Assembly (NCBI GenBank): GCA_015065765.1
Contig: SVPP01000017.1
Location: forward strand, 1-52,816
DNA from: Oscillospiraceae bacterium
GTDB taxonomy: Bacteria > Bacillota > Clostridia > Oscillospirales > Acutalibacteraceae
Direction: 5' to 3'
DNA length: 52,816 nucleotides
Part shown: one piece after another, positions 18,443-27,146 of the stretch
Position numbering within the stretch: the first letter of the stretch is position 1
How the letters are laid out: each line of letters opens with the position of its first letter
Made by a program: the position numbers and the translations under genes
The notes under the pieces: model-generated
Database searches by the model: none
Seen by the model: only the letters and a program-made list of their open reading frames with translations
Told to the model about the DNA's origin: nothing

Positions 18443-20131
18443 ATGAAGAAAAATATAGGAATTATTATCTGTGCTGTCGTGGCAGTTTTCGCCGTTACAA
18501 TCGCAGGATATACCTTTTTTGAACACAGAGGAAGCCTTGCTGAATTGGAAACGGAAGTCTCAACAGGCACATCAGAAAAGAAAGAAGAAACAACGGTACC
18601 TGAAGAAAATGTATTTTCACCTCATGCAACAGAAAACACAAAACCTGAAAATTTCGGACTTAAAACTGAGATTTATTCAGGAAACACAAAAATTGACATG
18701 TACTCTCTTGACCAGTTCAACTTCGGAGAAGAAAACAATTACTCCGCTCTCGATGGCATTATCACCTTCCGCGGAAACAATTTCCGTGACAGTGCTGTTT
18801 TCGGCTCTGCTTCTCTTACAAACAAAAACCTTGAAGATACATGGCAAGTAACAACAGGAACTCTCCCCTCAGGCTCAGGCTATCCTGCATGGACAGGCAG
18901 CGGCTGGACCGGGCAGCCTCTTATTGTAAAATGGGATGCAGAAACTAAAAATCACATGAATATATACCCTGAGAAAAAAGCAAAAGAAGATCTTGTGGAA
19001 GTAATTTATGCAACAATGTCAGGCACAATCTATTTCCTTGACCTTGAGGACGGTACTCCTACAAGAGAATCCATGAACCTTGGTTTTACCTTCAAAGGTG
19101 CAGGCGCTCTTGATCCGCGAGGCTATCCCCTTATGTATGTGGGTGCAGGTGATTATAATCCTGAAGGTTCTGCTCCGAAAATGTTTATAATCAACCTTCT
19201 TGACTGCTCTATTCTCAAAGAATATAACGGCACAGATTCCATCGCTCACAGAACGTGGTGCGCTTTTGATTCCTCTGCACTTGTCTGTGCAGGAACAGAT
19301 ACACTTGTTTATCCTTGTGAAAACGGACTCATATACACAATCCGTCTCAATTCAAATTACGATAAAGCAAACGGAACAATGACAATCAATCCGGATGAAC
19401 CCATAAAACTCAAGGTCACAACCGCAAGAAGCAATGCGACAAACTATTGGTACGGCTTTGAAACAAGTCCTGCAATCTACGGTAAATACATGTACATCGC
19501 AGACAACGGCGGATATCTCTACTGCATTGATATGACATCACTCAGTGTCGTATGGATGCAGGACGTCGTAGACGATACAAATTGCTCTCCTGTTCTCGAA
19601 AAAGAGGGCGATAAAGTTTACATCTATATTTCAACCTCGCTTCACTGGACTCAGGCAAACGGACGCGGTGATATTCCCGTATTCAAAATTGATGCAGAAA
19701 CAGGCGAAATCGTCTGGAAACAGACTTTCAACTGCTCAACAATCCCCGACACCTCAGGCGGTGTACAGGGTACAATCGCACTCGGCAAAAACGATTGCGC
19801 TGATTTGATTTTCGTACCCCTCGCACATTTTCCCGACAAATACCGTGGCGGTATTGCAGCTCTTAAGAAAGATACAGGCGAACAAGTATGGTTCTATGAC
19901 GGCACAAACTACACATGGTCATCTCCTGTTGTGGTTACAGGTGCAGACGGAAACAGTGTTGTAATAAACGCCGACGTTTCAGGTGAACTTGTAATGCTTG
20001 ATGCAAAAACAGGTGAACTTATCAGAAAAATCACACCCGGAAGTCTTATTGAATCATCACCCGCAATTTACAACGATATGCTCGTTTTAGGTCTGAGAAA
20101 TCAGAAAATAAAAGGTATTAAACTCTCATGA
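18443..20131 (+). CDS. Membrane-anchored PQQ-type beta-propeller protein
   Basis: This 562-residue protein has an N-terminal signal anchor (IGIIICAVVAVFAVTIAGYTFF, residues 5-26 region) and a charged, Thr/Glu-rich stretch (about 33-70). From about 95 onwards it shows PQQ/BamB-like propeller blades: LYVGAGDYNPEG-type strands, GYLYCIDMTSLSVVWMQDV, PVFKIDAETGEIVWKQTFNC, AALKKDTGEQVWFYDGTNYT, SGELVMLDAKTGELIRKITP. Such propellers bind partners or polysaccharide and have no catalytic residues that I can identify. Its stop overlaps the hemW start (ATGA), so the two are translationally coupled. I see no separate promoter, so expression probably relies on read-through of the glnA terminator. Confidence 0.8.
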   Translation: MKKNIGIIICAVVAVFAVTIAGYTFFEHRGSLAELETEVSTGTSEKKEETTVPEENVFSPHATENTKPENFGLKTEIYSGNTKIDMYSLDQFNFGEENNYSALDGIITFRGNNFRDSAVFGSASLTNKNLEDTWQVTTGTLPSGSGYPAWTGSGWTGQPLIVKWDAETKNHMNIYPEKKAKEDLVEVIYATMSGTIYFLDLEDGTPTRESMNLGFTFKGAGALDPRGYPLMYVGAGDYNPEGSAPKMFIINLLDCSILKEYNGTDSIAHRTWCAFDSSALVCAGTDTLVYPCENGLIYTIRLNSNYDKANGTMTINPDEPIKLKVTTARSNATNYWYGFETSPAIYGKYMYIADNGGYLYCIDMTSLSVVWMQDVVDDTNCSPVLEKEGDKVYIYISTSLHWTQANGRGDIPVFKIDAETGEIVWKQTFNCSTIPDTSGGVQGTIALGKNDCADLIFVPLAHFPDKYRGGIAALKKDTGEQVWFYDGTNYTWSSPVVVTGADGNSVVINADVSGELVMLDAKTGELIRKITPGSLIESSPAIYNDMLVLGLRNQKIKGIKLS

Positions 20132-21219
20132 TGAAAAAAGGTGTTTATATTCACATTCCTTTTTGTCAGACGAAATGTCCTTACTGTGACTTTTATTCCA
20201 TGCGGGGCACTGACGAAAAAAAAGATATGTACCTTGACGCTCTGAATAAAGAAATTTTTTCTCACGAAAACATTTCTGCCGATACAATTTATTTAGGTGG
20301 CGGAACTCCTTCCGTTTTCGGAAAAGACAGACTGAAAACTCTGATTGAAAATGCAAAGAAACAATTTCATTTTTCAGAGGGCGAAATTACTGTTGAAGTA
20401 AATCCTTCAAGCTGTGATGAAGAACTGATTGAAACGCTCGCAAGCGTGGGCGTAAACAGAATTTCTATGGGACTTCAATCTGCAATTGACAGTGAAAGAA
20501 AAATCCTCGGCAGACATTCAAACACAGAAAAAGTAAAAAAATCAATTGACCTTTGCCAGAAAAACGGCATAGTAAATATTTCACTCGATGTTATGTTAGG
20601 TGTGCCTGAGCAAACAAAGGAAAGCCTTGAAAAAACTTTGGAGTTTGTAGTAAATTCAGGGGCAAAACATGTCAGCGCATACATTCTGAAAATCGAGGAA
20701 AACACACTCTTTTTCAGACGACAAAACACGCTTCCTCTTCCTGACGAAGACGCAGTCTGTGATATGTATGAATTCACCTGTGACTATCTTGAAAAAGCAG
20801 GCTTTCGTCAGTATGAAATTTCAAATTTTTCAAAAGAAAATCATGAAAGCAAACACAATTTAAAATACTGGAATTCGGAAGAATATCTCGGCATCGGTCC
20901 TGCTGCACACTCCTATCTTGACGGAAAAAGATTTTACCATGACAGAAATTTTGAGAAGTATTTAAAAAATCCGACTGAATATATTCCCGATGGTGACGGC
21001 GGAAGCTTTGAAGAATATGCCATGCTGAAATTAAGACTTACAAAAGGACTTTCGCTTCGTGACGTTTCAGAAAATTTCAGTAAAGAAAATTTTGAAAATA
21101 TTTTAAAAAATTCAGAAAAATTTATACGCATGAAACTGATGAATTCTGACGGAGAAAATTTATACTTCACAAGACAAGGTTTTCTCCTTTCAAACACAAT
21201 TTTATCAGAAATAATTTAA
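20128..21219 (+). CDS. hemW: Radical SAM protein HemW (coproporphyrinogen oxidase-like family)
   Basis: This 363-residue protein starts GVYIHIPFCQTKCPYCDFYS, giving the CxxxCxxC iron-sulfur motif (residues about 13-20) of the HemN/HemW superfamily. YLGGGTPSVFG, EVNPSSCDEEL, GVNRISMGLQSA and the LGIGPAAHSYLDGKRF stretch are typical of HemW, a heme chaperone, rather than of the true oxidase HemN. A second ATG directly follows the first; either could be used. The gene ends before the hairpin 21241-21273. Confidence 0.88.
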   Translation: MMKKGVYIHIPFCQTKCPYCDFYSMRGTDEKKDMYLDALNKEIFSHENISADTIYLGGGTPSVFGKDRLKTLIENAKKQFHFSEGEITVEVNPSSCDEELIETLASVGVNRISMGLQSAIDSERKILGRHSNTEKVKKSIDLCQKNGIVNISLDVMLGVPEQTKESLEKTLEFVVNSGAKHVSAYILKIEENTLFFRRQNTLPLPDEDAVCDMYEFTCDYLEKAGFRQYEISNFSKENHESKHNLKYWNSEEYLGIGPAAHSYLDGKRFYHDRNFEKYLKNPTEYIPDGDGGSFEEYAMLKLRLTKGLSLRDVSENFSKENFENILKNSEKFIRMKLMNSDGENLYFTRQGFLLSNTILSEII

Positions 21220-21240
21220 ATAAAAATGAGCAAAATTTCA

Positions 21241-21273
21241 GGGTTCTACAGGCTTAATTCACCTGCAGAACCC
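21241..21273. terminator. Terminator between hemW and the converging DUF4153-like gene
   Basis: Stem GGGTTCTACAGG with CCTGCAGAACCC (21241-21252 with 21262-21273, one A-C mismatch), followed on the plus strand by CTTATTTTTT. Confidence 0.75.
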
Positions 21274-21309
21274 CTTATTTTTTGCGGTTTTATACGGTCT
21301 TCCCTTTTT

Positions 21310-22917
21310 TTACTTTATGATTTCTGCTTCTTTCATCGCTTTTTCTGCCATGATACTGTTAAGCGTGAAACTGAACAGACCTTTTTCAGAATTCTCCATG
21401 GCATCTTTTTTACCTGACAATATATTTATCAGGTTACCCTCCATATTTTCATCAAAAGAAAAGTATCCTCTTTTTGCGTTTTTTATTATATCAGCACCCT
21501 TTTCTTTATCCATATATTCTGCAAGCTTTATCAGTTCAGGCGTCGCAGCGTCGCCTAACTCTTCCATTGCCATGACATCAACAGTGCTGATAGTACCGTT
21601 AATATATCTGTCAACATTGTATTTGGCAATCATTCTGTCCGCATTGCAAAGGGCAAGGACTGTGAAAGACGCGACGAGTACTGCCGACGAAACTGCGAGA
21701 ATACTGATTTTCGGAACAAATCTGCTGATTGCTACCGCAATAAAAACAAGCGCCAGAACAAACATAAACCATGCGGCATAAAATCGTTTCTGTGTAAGAC
21801 CGTAAATGTTTATGTACATCACAAGCTTTGCAATTGCTGTACTGATAAGTACCAAAGTAAACACGGAAAAAATTACAGTTAAAAATTTAAGCATCACCGA
21901 CGAAGCTTTGCTCTTTTTTGTAAATAAAATTACTAGCGCAATTATCACAAGGTTTATTACAGACACTGCACAAAGCTGAAAAAAACCTTCTCTTGCATAT
22001 TCTGCATAGCTGAAATTTTGCGGAAGTACACCTGTAAATGCTGAAACATAATACTGTCGCTGTGAAACGAAAAAAAGCACATAAACTGCAAGCAGAGGAA
22101 CAACTGCGGCAAGAACAGTTATGAGGGATGCCATTTTCATTTTTCCGTCAAACTTTTCCATCTTTTCTTCGCTGAAATTTCCACTCACCTTCTTTTCATC
22201 TGACGAAAGATAAAGGCTGAACATAAACATACCGAGAGGTATTGCGCAAAGAAAACAGAAAATATGTGTAAAAATATCTATTTCTTCAAAATTAAAAATA
22301 TTTCCCGCAAGGCTTGTAAACCTTTCATCATAGGAGAGAAGTGCAAATGCAATTGTTGTAGGCACTACGGCTATTCCAAGACCGATTCCAAGCTTTTTGA
22401 TTACATTCAGACTTCCCTTTCTCTTTCCCGAAAACATCGCATGGACCATCTGAGGTTTTTTCAAGGAAGAAAACGGAGAAATAAACATCGCCTCTGCCCA
22501 GTCAGCAATCAGATAATTTGAAAAACCTTTTTTGTTTGTGTTACCCATTGCAGTATAAATAAAATAACAGAAAGCACCAAGGCAATAAATATAGGCAAAA
22601 AAGTGTATAAAAGAATTTGATGATAAAACAAGGGATGTTGACAAAACCATCGCAGAAACTCCCGCCAGAGAAGATATTGCGGGCAGTTTATGGCCTTTGA
22701 TTTTCAAGAAAATAAAAGCAAACAAGAATAGTGTTATTAAAAACAACATTCCGCCGAACGGTGTTACCGACACCGGAAACACAAGACAGAAAAGATACGA
22801 TGCTATGTAAGAAAACCACGCGAAAACGGCATCATATGTTGTAAACTCACGTATCTTTTTCAGCTCTTCTTTTTTTATTTCTTCAATTGGTTTGTTTTCA
22901 CTGATATTGTTATCCAT
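21310..22917 (-). CDS. Polytopic membrane protein, DUF4153/DUF4173-like
   Basis: This 535-residue protein has an N-terminal cytoplasmic stretch (about 1-30, Lys/Glu rich) and about twelve hydrophobic segments up to residue 430, followed by a soluble C-terminal part. The stretch ADWAEAMFISPFSSLKKPQM and the later FALLSYDERF resemble the DUF4153/DUF4173 families; I cannot decide between them by eye. Function is unknown. It is the last gene of a minus-strand group with a DUF2975 protein and an HTH regulator, five bases after the small membrane protein gene. Confidence 0.7.
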   Translation of the reverse strand: MDNNISENKPIEEIKKEELKKIREFTTYDAVFAWFSYIASYLFCLVFPVSVTPFGGMLFLITLFLFAFIFLKIKGHKLPAISSLAGVSAMVLSTSLVLSSNSFIHFFAYIYCLGAFCYFIYTAMGNTNKKGFSNYLIADWAEAMFISPFSSLKKPQMVHAMFSGKRKGSLNVIKKLGIGLGIAVVPTTIAFALLSYDERFTSLAGNIFNFEEIDIFTHIFCFLCAIPLGMFMFSLYLSSDEKKVSGNFSEEKMEKFDGKMKMASLITVLAAVVPLLAVYVLFFVSQRQYYVSAFTGVLPQNFSYAEYAREGFFQLCAVSVINLVIIALVILFTKKSKASSVMLKFLTVIFSVFTLVLISTAIAKLVMYINIYGLTQKRFYAAWFMFVLALVFIAVAISRFVPKISILAVSSAVLVASFTVLALCNADRMIAKYNVDRYINGTISTVDVMAMEELGDAATPELIKLAEYMDKEKGADIIKNAKRGYFSFDENMEGNLINILSGKKDAMENSEKGLFSFTLNSIMAEKAMKEAEIIK

Positions 22918-22922
22918 AAATT

Positions 22923-23396
22923 TTAATCCTCCTTGTCTTGATAATAGCTACGGCAGTGTGTTCTCTGCCATGCTGACAAAACAATCTTTTCTTTTTCACA
23001 AAATTCAAAAAGCTTCTCTTGTGAATCAAAGAAAATTTTTTCTTCTGTTACTGTATTGAAAATCAAAAATATTTTCTCTTCTTCCTGTTTGTCAGAAACA
23101 AAACAGACAGCAACTGTAGTTTCACCGTCTGTTGCGTACTTCAAAACCGGTGCCCATTCTTCAACGATATACTTTTTCTCTGCTTCACCTCCGCCCTCAT
23201 AACAAAATATACTTTGTGCGTTGTTGTCTAAGCATTCAATGTAACAGTTTTTGTGAATTTCTGTTACAACCGTATTGCGTGCGTAATCTCCTGTAAAAAA
23301 ATCTATTATCAAAATTATTATCGCGATTGCAACAATTCCGAAAATGATTTTCAATGCAAGCAAAAACACTCTGAAAATTTTTTGTGTTTTCTTCAT
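22923..23396 (-). CDS. Small membrane-anchored protein, function unknown
   Basis: This 157-residue protein has one N-terminal membrane helix (ALKIIFGIVAIAIIILIIDFF, about 14-34). The rest is a soluble domain with alternating strands (TVVTEIHKNCYIECLDNNAQ, IFCYEGGGEAEKKYIVEEWA, TTVAVCFVSDKQEEEKIFLI), and a C-terminal Lys/Glu-rich helix. I do not recognise the family. Its position between the HTH regulator (four bases upstream) and the DUF4153-like gene suggests it belongs to the same envelope-related unit. Confidence 0.65.
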   Translation of the reverse strand: MKKTQKIFRVFLLALKIIFGIVAIAIIILIIDFFTGDYARNTVVTEIHKNCYIECLDNNAQSIFCYEGGGEAEKKYIVEEWAPVLKYATDGETTVAVCFVSDKQEEEKIFLIFNTVTEEKIFFDSQEKLFEFCEKEKIVLSAWQRTHCRSYYQDKED

Positions 23397-23400
23397 AAAA

Positions 23401-23601
23401 TCACTCTACATACTCAATAATATCTTCAACCTTACAATCGAGCGCTTTGCAGATTGCATCAAGTGTAGAAAAACGGATTGCTTTTGCTTTATTGTTTTTC
23501 AGAATCGACAGGTTTGCAAGTGTGATTCCCACTTTTTCTGAAAGCTCATTCAGTGACATTTTTCTTTTTGCCATCATAACATCAAGATTTATAATTATCA
23601 T
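23401..23601 (-). CDS. YozG-like HTH transcriptional regulator
   Basis: This 66-residue protein is essentially one Cro/CI-type helix-turn-helix: MIIINLDVMMAKRKMSLNEL, SEKVGITLANLSILKNNKAK, AIRFSTLDAICKALDCKVED. It matches the compact YozG type, which usually stands next to a DUF2975 membrane protein, as here. I chose ATG 23601 because GGGGA lies seven bases upstream; the frame extends nine codons further without a better start. It probably autoregulates its operon; the TTTATCG dyad at 24182-24200 is a candidate site. Confidence 0.85.
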   Translation of the reverse strand: MIIINLDVMMAKRKMSLNELSEKVGITLANLSILKNNKAKAIRFSTLDAICKALDCKVEDIIEYVE

Positions 23602-23637
23602 TTTTAATTCCCCGTTTAATTTTCTCACATGCGTACA

Positions 23638-24111
23638 TTACACTGTCAGATCATTTTCATTTTTAATTTCAACCGCTTCAGCTATAACATTTTTTATTAC
23701 CCTCAGGCAAACACCGAGAAAAATGCCTAAGAAAGCAACAATAAAGCTGAGCTGAAAATAAATTCCTAAAAAAGCAAACAACATACATACTGCAAAACAG
23801 CACCAGGAAACCCCGCGAATCAGCGAAACACTCTTTTCTGTAAAAACAAAACCTCTTTTCACCCTTTGCAGAAGAGTGAACATAAGAACATCTGCAAACA
23901 TAAAAACTGCGAGAATCAGGTAAGCTGCAATATGTACCAGAATTCTCTCTGTTTCCGTTATGTCTCCTCTGTTGCCGATGTTATCAGGAGTATCAATGAG
24001 CATATTCGTCAAAGTCGGCATTATAAACGCTCCCACAATACACGCTATAAAAAATAAAATTGAAATTGCAATTGACAGATTAATTGAAAATTTGTTTGAA
24101 ACCTTTAACAT
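23638..24111 (-). CDS. DUF2975-family membrane protein
   Basis: This 157-residue protein has four hydrophobic segments (FSINLSIAISILFFIACIVG; LVHIAAYLILAVFMFADVLM; GVSWCCFAVCMLFAFLGIYF; LSFIVAFLGIFLGVCLRVI). The cytoplasmic LLQRVKRGFVFTEKSVSLIR stretch, with the F.FT..NV..IR pattern, and the C-terminal VIAEAVEIKNENDLTV are typical of DUF2975. The family is uncharacterised but is commonly paired with a YozG-like regulator. It is the first gene of its operon, behind a perfect consensus promoter. Confidence 0.85.
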   Translation of the reverse strand: MLKVSNKFSINLSIAISILFFIACIVGAFIMPTLTNMLIDTPDNIGNRGDITETERILVHIAAYLILAVFMFADVLMFTLLQRVKRGFVFTEKSVSLIRGVSWCCFAVCMLFAFLGIYFQLSFIVAFLGIFLGVCLRVIKNVIAEAVEIKNENDLTV

Positions 24112-24146
24112 AATATCCCTCCGTATGTAACTTACTTTACGCCAAC

Positions 24147-24175
24147 ATTATAACCGCCTTATTTGTGTTTGTCAA
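24147..24175 (-). promoter_or_regulatory. Perfect consensus promoter for the DUF2975-HTH operon
   Basis: Minus strand TTGACA (24170-24175), a 17-bp spacer and TATAAT (24147-24152), an exact sigma-A consensus. Such a strong promoter in front of a regulator gene implies control by repression. Confidence 0.85.
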
Positions 24176-24181
24176 TATATT

Positions 24182-24200
24182 TTTATCGTTTTTCGATAAA
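24182..24200. promoter_or_regulatory. Dyad TTTATCG-N5-CGATAAA, candidate operator
   Basis: TTTATCG (24182-24188) and CGATAAA (24194-24200) are exact reverse complements around TTTTT. The dyad lies between the two diverging promoters, seven bases upstream of the minus-strand -35 and about 24 bases upstream of the plus-strand -35. A dimeric HTH protein such as the YozG-like regulator could bind here; this is inference. Confidence 0.45.
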
Positions 24201-24223
24201 TTTCTTAGAAAAGCACTATTAGT

Positions 24224-24252
24224 TTGACATTAATACAATATTGTATTAAAAT
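24224..24252 (+). promoter_or_regulatory. Promoter for the 849-residue protein gene, spacer is a palindrome
   Basis: TTGACA (24224-24229), a 17-bp spacer and TAAAAT (24247-24252). The spacer and its edges form the perfect palindrome TTAATACAATATTGTATTAA at 24230-24249. Confidence 0.75.
24230..24249. promoter_or_regulatory. Perfect 20-bp palindrome, candidate operator
   Basis: TTAATACAATATTGTATTAA reads identically on both strands. It starts right after the -35 and ends inside the -10 of the promoter at 24224-24252, so a bound dimeric repressor would block RNA polymerase. Confidence 0.65.
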
Positions 24253-24281
24253 ATTTCCATAAAACAGAAAGAGGTGTTTTT

Positions 24282-26831
24282 ATGGACGCTATCACAAAAA
24301 TCATTGCAACAGTTCTCTCTTTTCTGCAGTTTATTTTCTGTGGAATTGGCTACGGAGAATTCGGCGAAATTGAAAAAACAGAAAAAGATGAAACAGAAAT
24401 TGTAAATAGTATTGACGGTCACACAAACATGGCTGACTCAATTAAATTCGCAAATGAAGTAAAAAATCAGGCTCAGGCAAGATATACAAGCCCTGAGAGA
24501 ACTGCTTATGAGTTTAAAAACAGTAACATGATTCTGACTCATTCTCTCACAAAAAAGAATTCTGCAACTCTCACTGACCTTGATGGTAACGTTTATATCC
24601 CTGATTCCTTTGATACATATTTCATCGATGACAGCGGTAAAACTTATTATTCCTCAAACTCTTCAAACGAAGGCAGAGTAAACATAATAAGACTCGGTGA
24701 ATATTACTACGAATGTCACGTGAGAGATTACAATGCAAAATCCAAGCTCTTCAAGGTTGACAAAACTTATCACCTTTACGGCGACAGACTTTACAATCAG
24801 TCAACTCTTTTTGCTTCTGAAGCTACTACTTCACTTAAAGAATTCGGTAGCATTATCAGAATCCCTGCTGACACCGTAGCATCCTTTCAGGCGATGGACA
24901 AAGACGGTGTGCATATTAACACAACAGGTGAAACTTCAACGCTTGAATATATTGCATTTGACATCAAAAATGTAGGTATCGTTGGTTTCATCATTCCTTC
25001 AGATGGTTCAACAAAACTTGTTTCTCTTCACCTTGAAGACGGTTATTATGTACTGAAACAGGTTGCTAACTATACAGCCGGCACAGGCATCAATAAAAAC
25101 GATGAAACAGGCGGTTATGCTTTAAATAACGTAACCTTTGGCACAAGAATTTATACCGACAAAACTCATTCATTTGAAGGTATTCAGAAAGAAACTTATC
25201 TTGAAAGAAATCCTCTTGCAGGTATCACCGTTGATTCTTCACCTTCAGGAGCAAGATTTTTAGGCTACGATGCTCTAAGAGGTGCTTACACCTTCACGAT
25301 GAACGGCACTGATTTTACAACAGCTTACAACAATCCGGAATGGCAGTTCAAAGCTCCCATCACAATCAATTCTGACGAATACGACAGAACTTTCTATATC
25401 AGAATGTTCGGTGTAAACGGTTGCCTTGAAGCAGGTGCAATCCTTGATGACACAGACACTCTCGTTCCCCTTGATGTGGAAGTATGCAAAAACTTCCAGG
25501 GTGACGGCGGCGAAGGTTTCTACAGCGTAAAGGATTACCAGTACGGCGACAGCTTCTTCCCTGTTTCAATTAAGAAAAACGAAACGCTTTCATTCACACT
25601 TCTTAACCTCTATCAGAACTGGGGTAAATTCCCGCTGAAGCAGCTTTCGTCAATTGAGTTCCATGTGTCTTACTATCACCTTTCAACAGGAACAACCGAA
25701 TCTAACTGCATCGCACCTTATTTTGTAGGCAATAAAGACGGATGGCTTCTCCCGGACTTCAGAACAAGAAGCGGTAACATGTGGCCTGAACAGCCTCAGT
25801 TCAACTCAGTAGGCGTTCTGGAATTTGTGAATTATACACCGAAAGCACTCGGAATTATCAACAAGAAAACTGTTCTCAGCGAATATATTGATGCTGAAAT
25901 TTCTTCTGTCGGTCAGACATATTCTGACATTACTATGGATTATATTTCAGACTGCGGTTCTTACGAATACACTCTTCGTCACGTGGAATTCCCCCAGACT
26001 GACGAAAACAGAACCTTCTACGAGGTTGAAATCAATTTCCTTCGTGACATGGACTTTGCAAACTTCAGAAGAGATTTTGACCTCTTCAACTTTAACGGAA
26101 GATCAGCAAGATTTGACAAGACAGGCTACCTTGATGAAAACAATAACATCGTTGTGACAGACGTTGAAAAAACTATTGCGACAAAATATTACACACTCGG
26201 CTCAGATTCACCTTATTTCAGCTTCTTTGATGTGTCAGAAGATGCTGAACATGAGATTGAAGCACGCTTTGCATGCAACTTCGGACTTGTCGTCCGTGAC
26301 AGCAAGATAGTTGTGGGCGGTGAAAAATCAGACATTCCTCTTGCTTTCAGAGAGCAATCAACAACTGATGATTCTGAAGGTGTTCTTACCCTTGACGCTA
26401 AGAAGGTTTCCTTCAAGGCCGGCGACTCAATCAAGCTGACTCTCATCCTTCTCCCCTGGGGCGTAGGCTATGAAGAAACTGATGAACAAGTGCTTACAGT
26501 CCGTGAAGACAGTGCACTGAAGCCTGCAACTGTTACTGCAACAAAAGGCACTGTTAAAGAAGATAAGCTTGTTCCCACAGTTATTGCAGAAAACAATGAG
26601 GCCGCTTTCTCAATCACCGGTGGCAGAAACAACATCGCAGTAAGGGTTGACGGTTTCACAAGCCTTCAGTGTCCCGAAATTTACATGAACGGAGAAAAAG
26701 TAGAGCTTGCATCTTCAAACGGATATGACGGATATTCAGTTTTCTATAACGATGACGGCACATACTCATTCAGCTTTGTTTACGAAGCAAAAGATCCGTT
26801 TACAGAATACACATTTGACGTGAAACAGTAA
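24282..26831 (+). CDS. Large protein of unknown function with N-terminal hydrophobic segment
   Basis: This 849-residue protein has a hydrophobic segment at residues 5-24 (TKIIATVLSFLQFIFCGIGY), probably a signal peptide or anchor, followed by a Glu/Lys-rich stretch. The rest is almost entirely beta-rich and aromatic-rich (for example FYIRMFGVNGCLEAGAILDD, GWLLPDFRTRSGNMWPEQPQ, TFYEVEINFLRDMDFANFRR), which resembles the stacked beta-sandwich organisation of carbohydrate-active or surface proteins. I find no catalytic motif I can name and no dockerin. A C-terminal part (about 785-849) looks like a separate small domain. GAGGTG precedes the ATG. It is followed two bases later by a DUF1294 gene and is likely controlled through the palindrome in its promoter. 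Confidence 0.7.
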   Translation: MDAITKIIATVLSFLQFIFCGIGYGEFGEIEKTEKDETEIVNSIDGHTNMADSIKFANEVKNQAQARYTSPERTAYEFKNSNMILTHSLTKKNSATLTDLDGNVYIPDSFDTYFIDDSGKTYYSSNSSNEGRVNIIRLGEYYYECHVRDYNAKSKLFKVDKTYHLYGDRLYNQSTLFASEATTSLKEFGSIIRIPADTVASFQAMDKDGVHINTTGETSTLEYIAFDIKNVGIVGFIIPSDGSTKLVSLHLEDGYYVLKQVANYTAGTGINKNDETGGYALNNVTFGTRIYTDKTHSFEGIQKETYLERNPLAGITVDSSPSGARFLGYDALRGAYTFTMNGTDFTTAYNNPEWQFKAPITINSDEYDRTFYIRMFGVNGCLEAGAILDDTDTLVPLDVEVCKNFQGDGGEGFYSVKDYQYGDSFFPVSIKKNETLSFTLLNLYQNWGKFPLKQLSSIEFHVSYYHLSTGTTESNCIAPYFVGNKDGWLLPDFRTRSGNMWPEQPQFNSVGVLEFVNYTPKALGIINKKTVLSEYIDAEISSVGQTYSDITMDYISDCGSYEYTLRHVEFPQTDENRTFYEVEINFLRDMDFANFRRDFDLFNFNGRSARFDKTGYLDENNNIVVTDVEKTIATKYYTLGSDSPYFSFFDVSEDAEHEIEARFACNFGLVVRDSKIVVGGEKSDIPLAFREQSTTDDSEGVLTLDAKKVSFKAGDSIKLTLILLPWGVGYEETDEQVLTVREDSALKPATVTATKGTVKEDKLVPTVIAENNEAAFSITGGRNNIAVRVDGFTSLQCPEIYMNGEKVELASSNGYDGYSVFYNDDGTYSFSFVYEAKDPFTEYTFDVKQ

Positions 26832-26832
26832 T

Positions 26833-27096
26833 ATGGAAAAGACTTTTATAATTTATCTCATTATTATTAACATAGTAACTTTCTTTGTTTTTGGAATTGA
26901 TAAGAAAAAAGCAAAGAAAAGCAAGTGGCGTATTTCCGAAAAAGCACTGTTTGTTTTGTCTGCAATCGGAGGCTCTTTGGGTGCTCTTGCAGGGATGTAT
27001 ACATTCAGACACAAAACAAAGAAAAAAGCTTTTAAAATCGGAATACCTGCAATATTGATTGTGCAGATTGTATTGATTTTTTTCATTAACAAATAA
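26833..27096 (+). CDS. DUF1294-family small membrane protein
   Basis: This 87-residue protein has three hydrophobic segments (FIIYLIIINIVTFFVFGIDK; ALFVLSAIGGSLGALAGMYT; IGIPAILIVQIVLIFFINK). The pattern N..tF..fgiDK..A....RisE..L..la..GGs.Ga..gm...rHKt.k..F is that of DUF1294 proteins, whose function is unknown. It begins one base after the stop of the 849-residue protein gene and is probably co-transcribed with it. Confidence 0.85.
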   Translation: MEKTFIIYLIIINIVTFFVFGIDKKKAKKSKWRISEKALFVLSAIGGSLGALAGMYTFRHKTKKKAFKIGIPAILIVQIVLIFFINK

Positions 27097-27103
27097 AAGA
27101 AAA

Positions 27104-27135
27104 ACTCTCTGAGGATTTTATAATTCTCAGAGAGT
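27104..27135. terminator. Bidirectional terminator
   Basis: A 14-bp stem (27104-27117 with 27122-27135, one G-U pair; core ACTCTCTGAG) with a TTAT loop. Plus strand is followed by ACTTTTTTG and minus strand by TTTTTCTTTTA, so it can end both the DUF1294 and the malic enzyme/unknown transcripts. Confidence 0.85.
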
Positions 27136-27146
27136 ACTTTTTTGCA

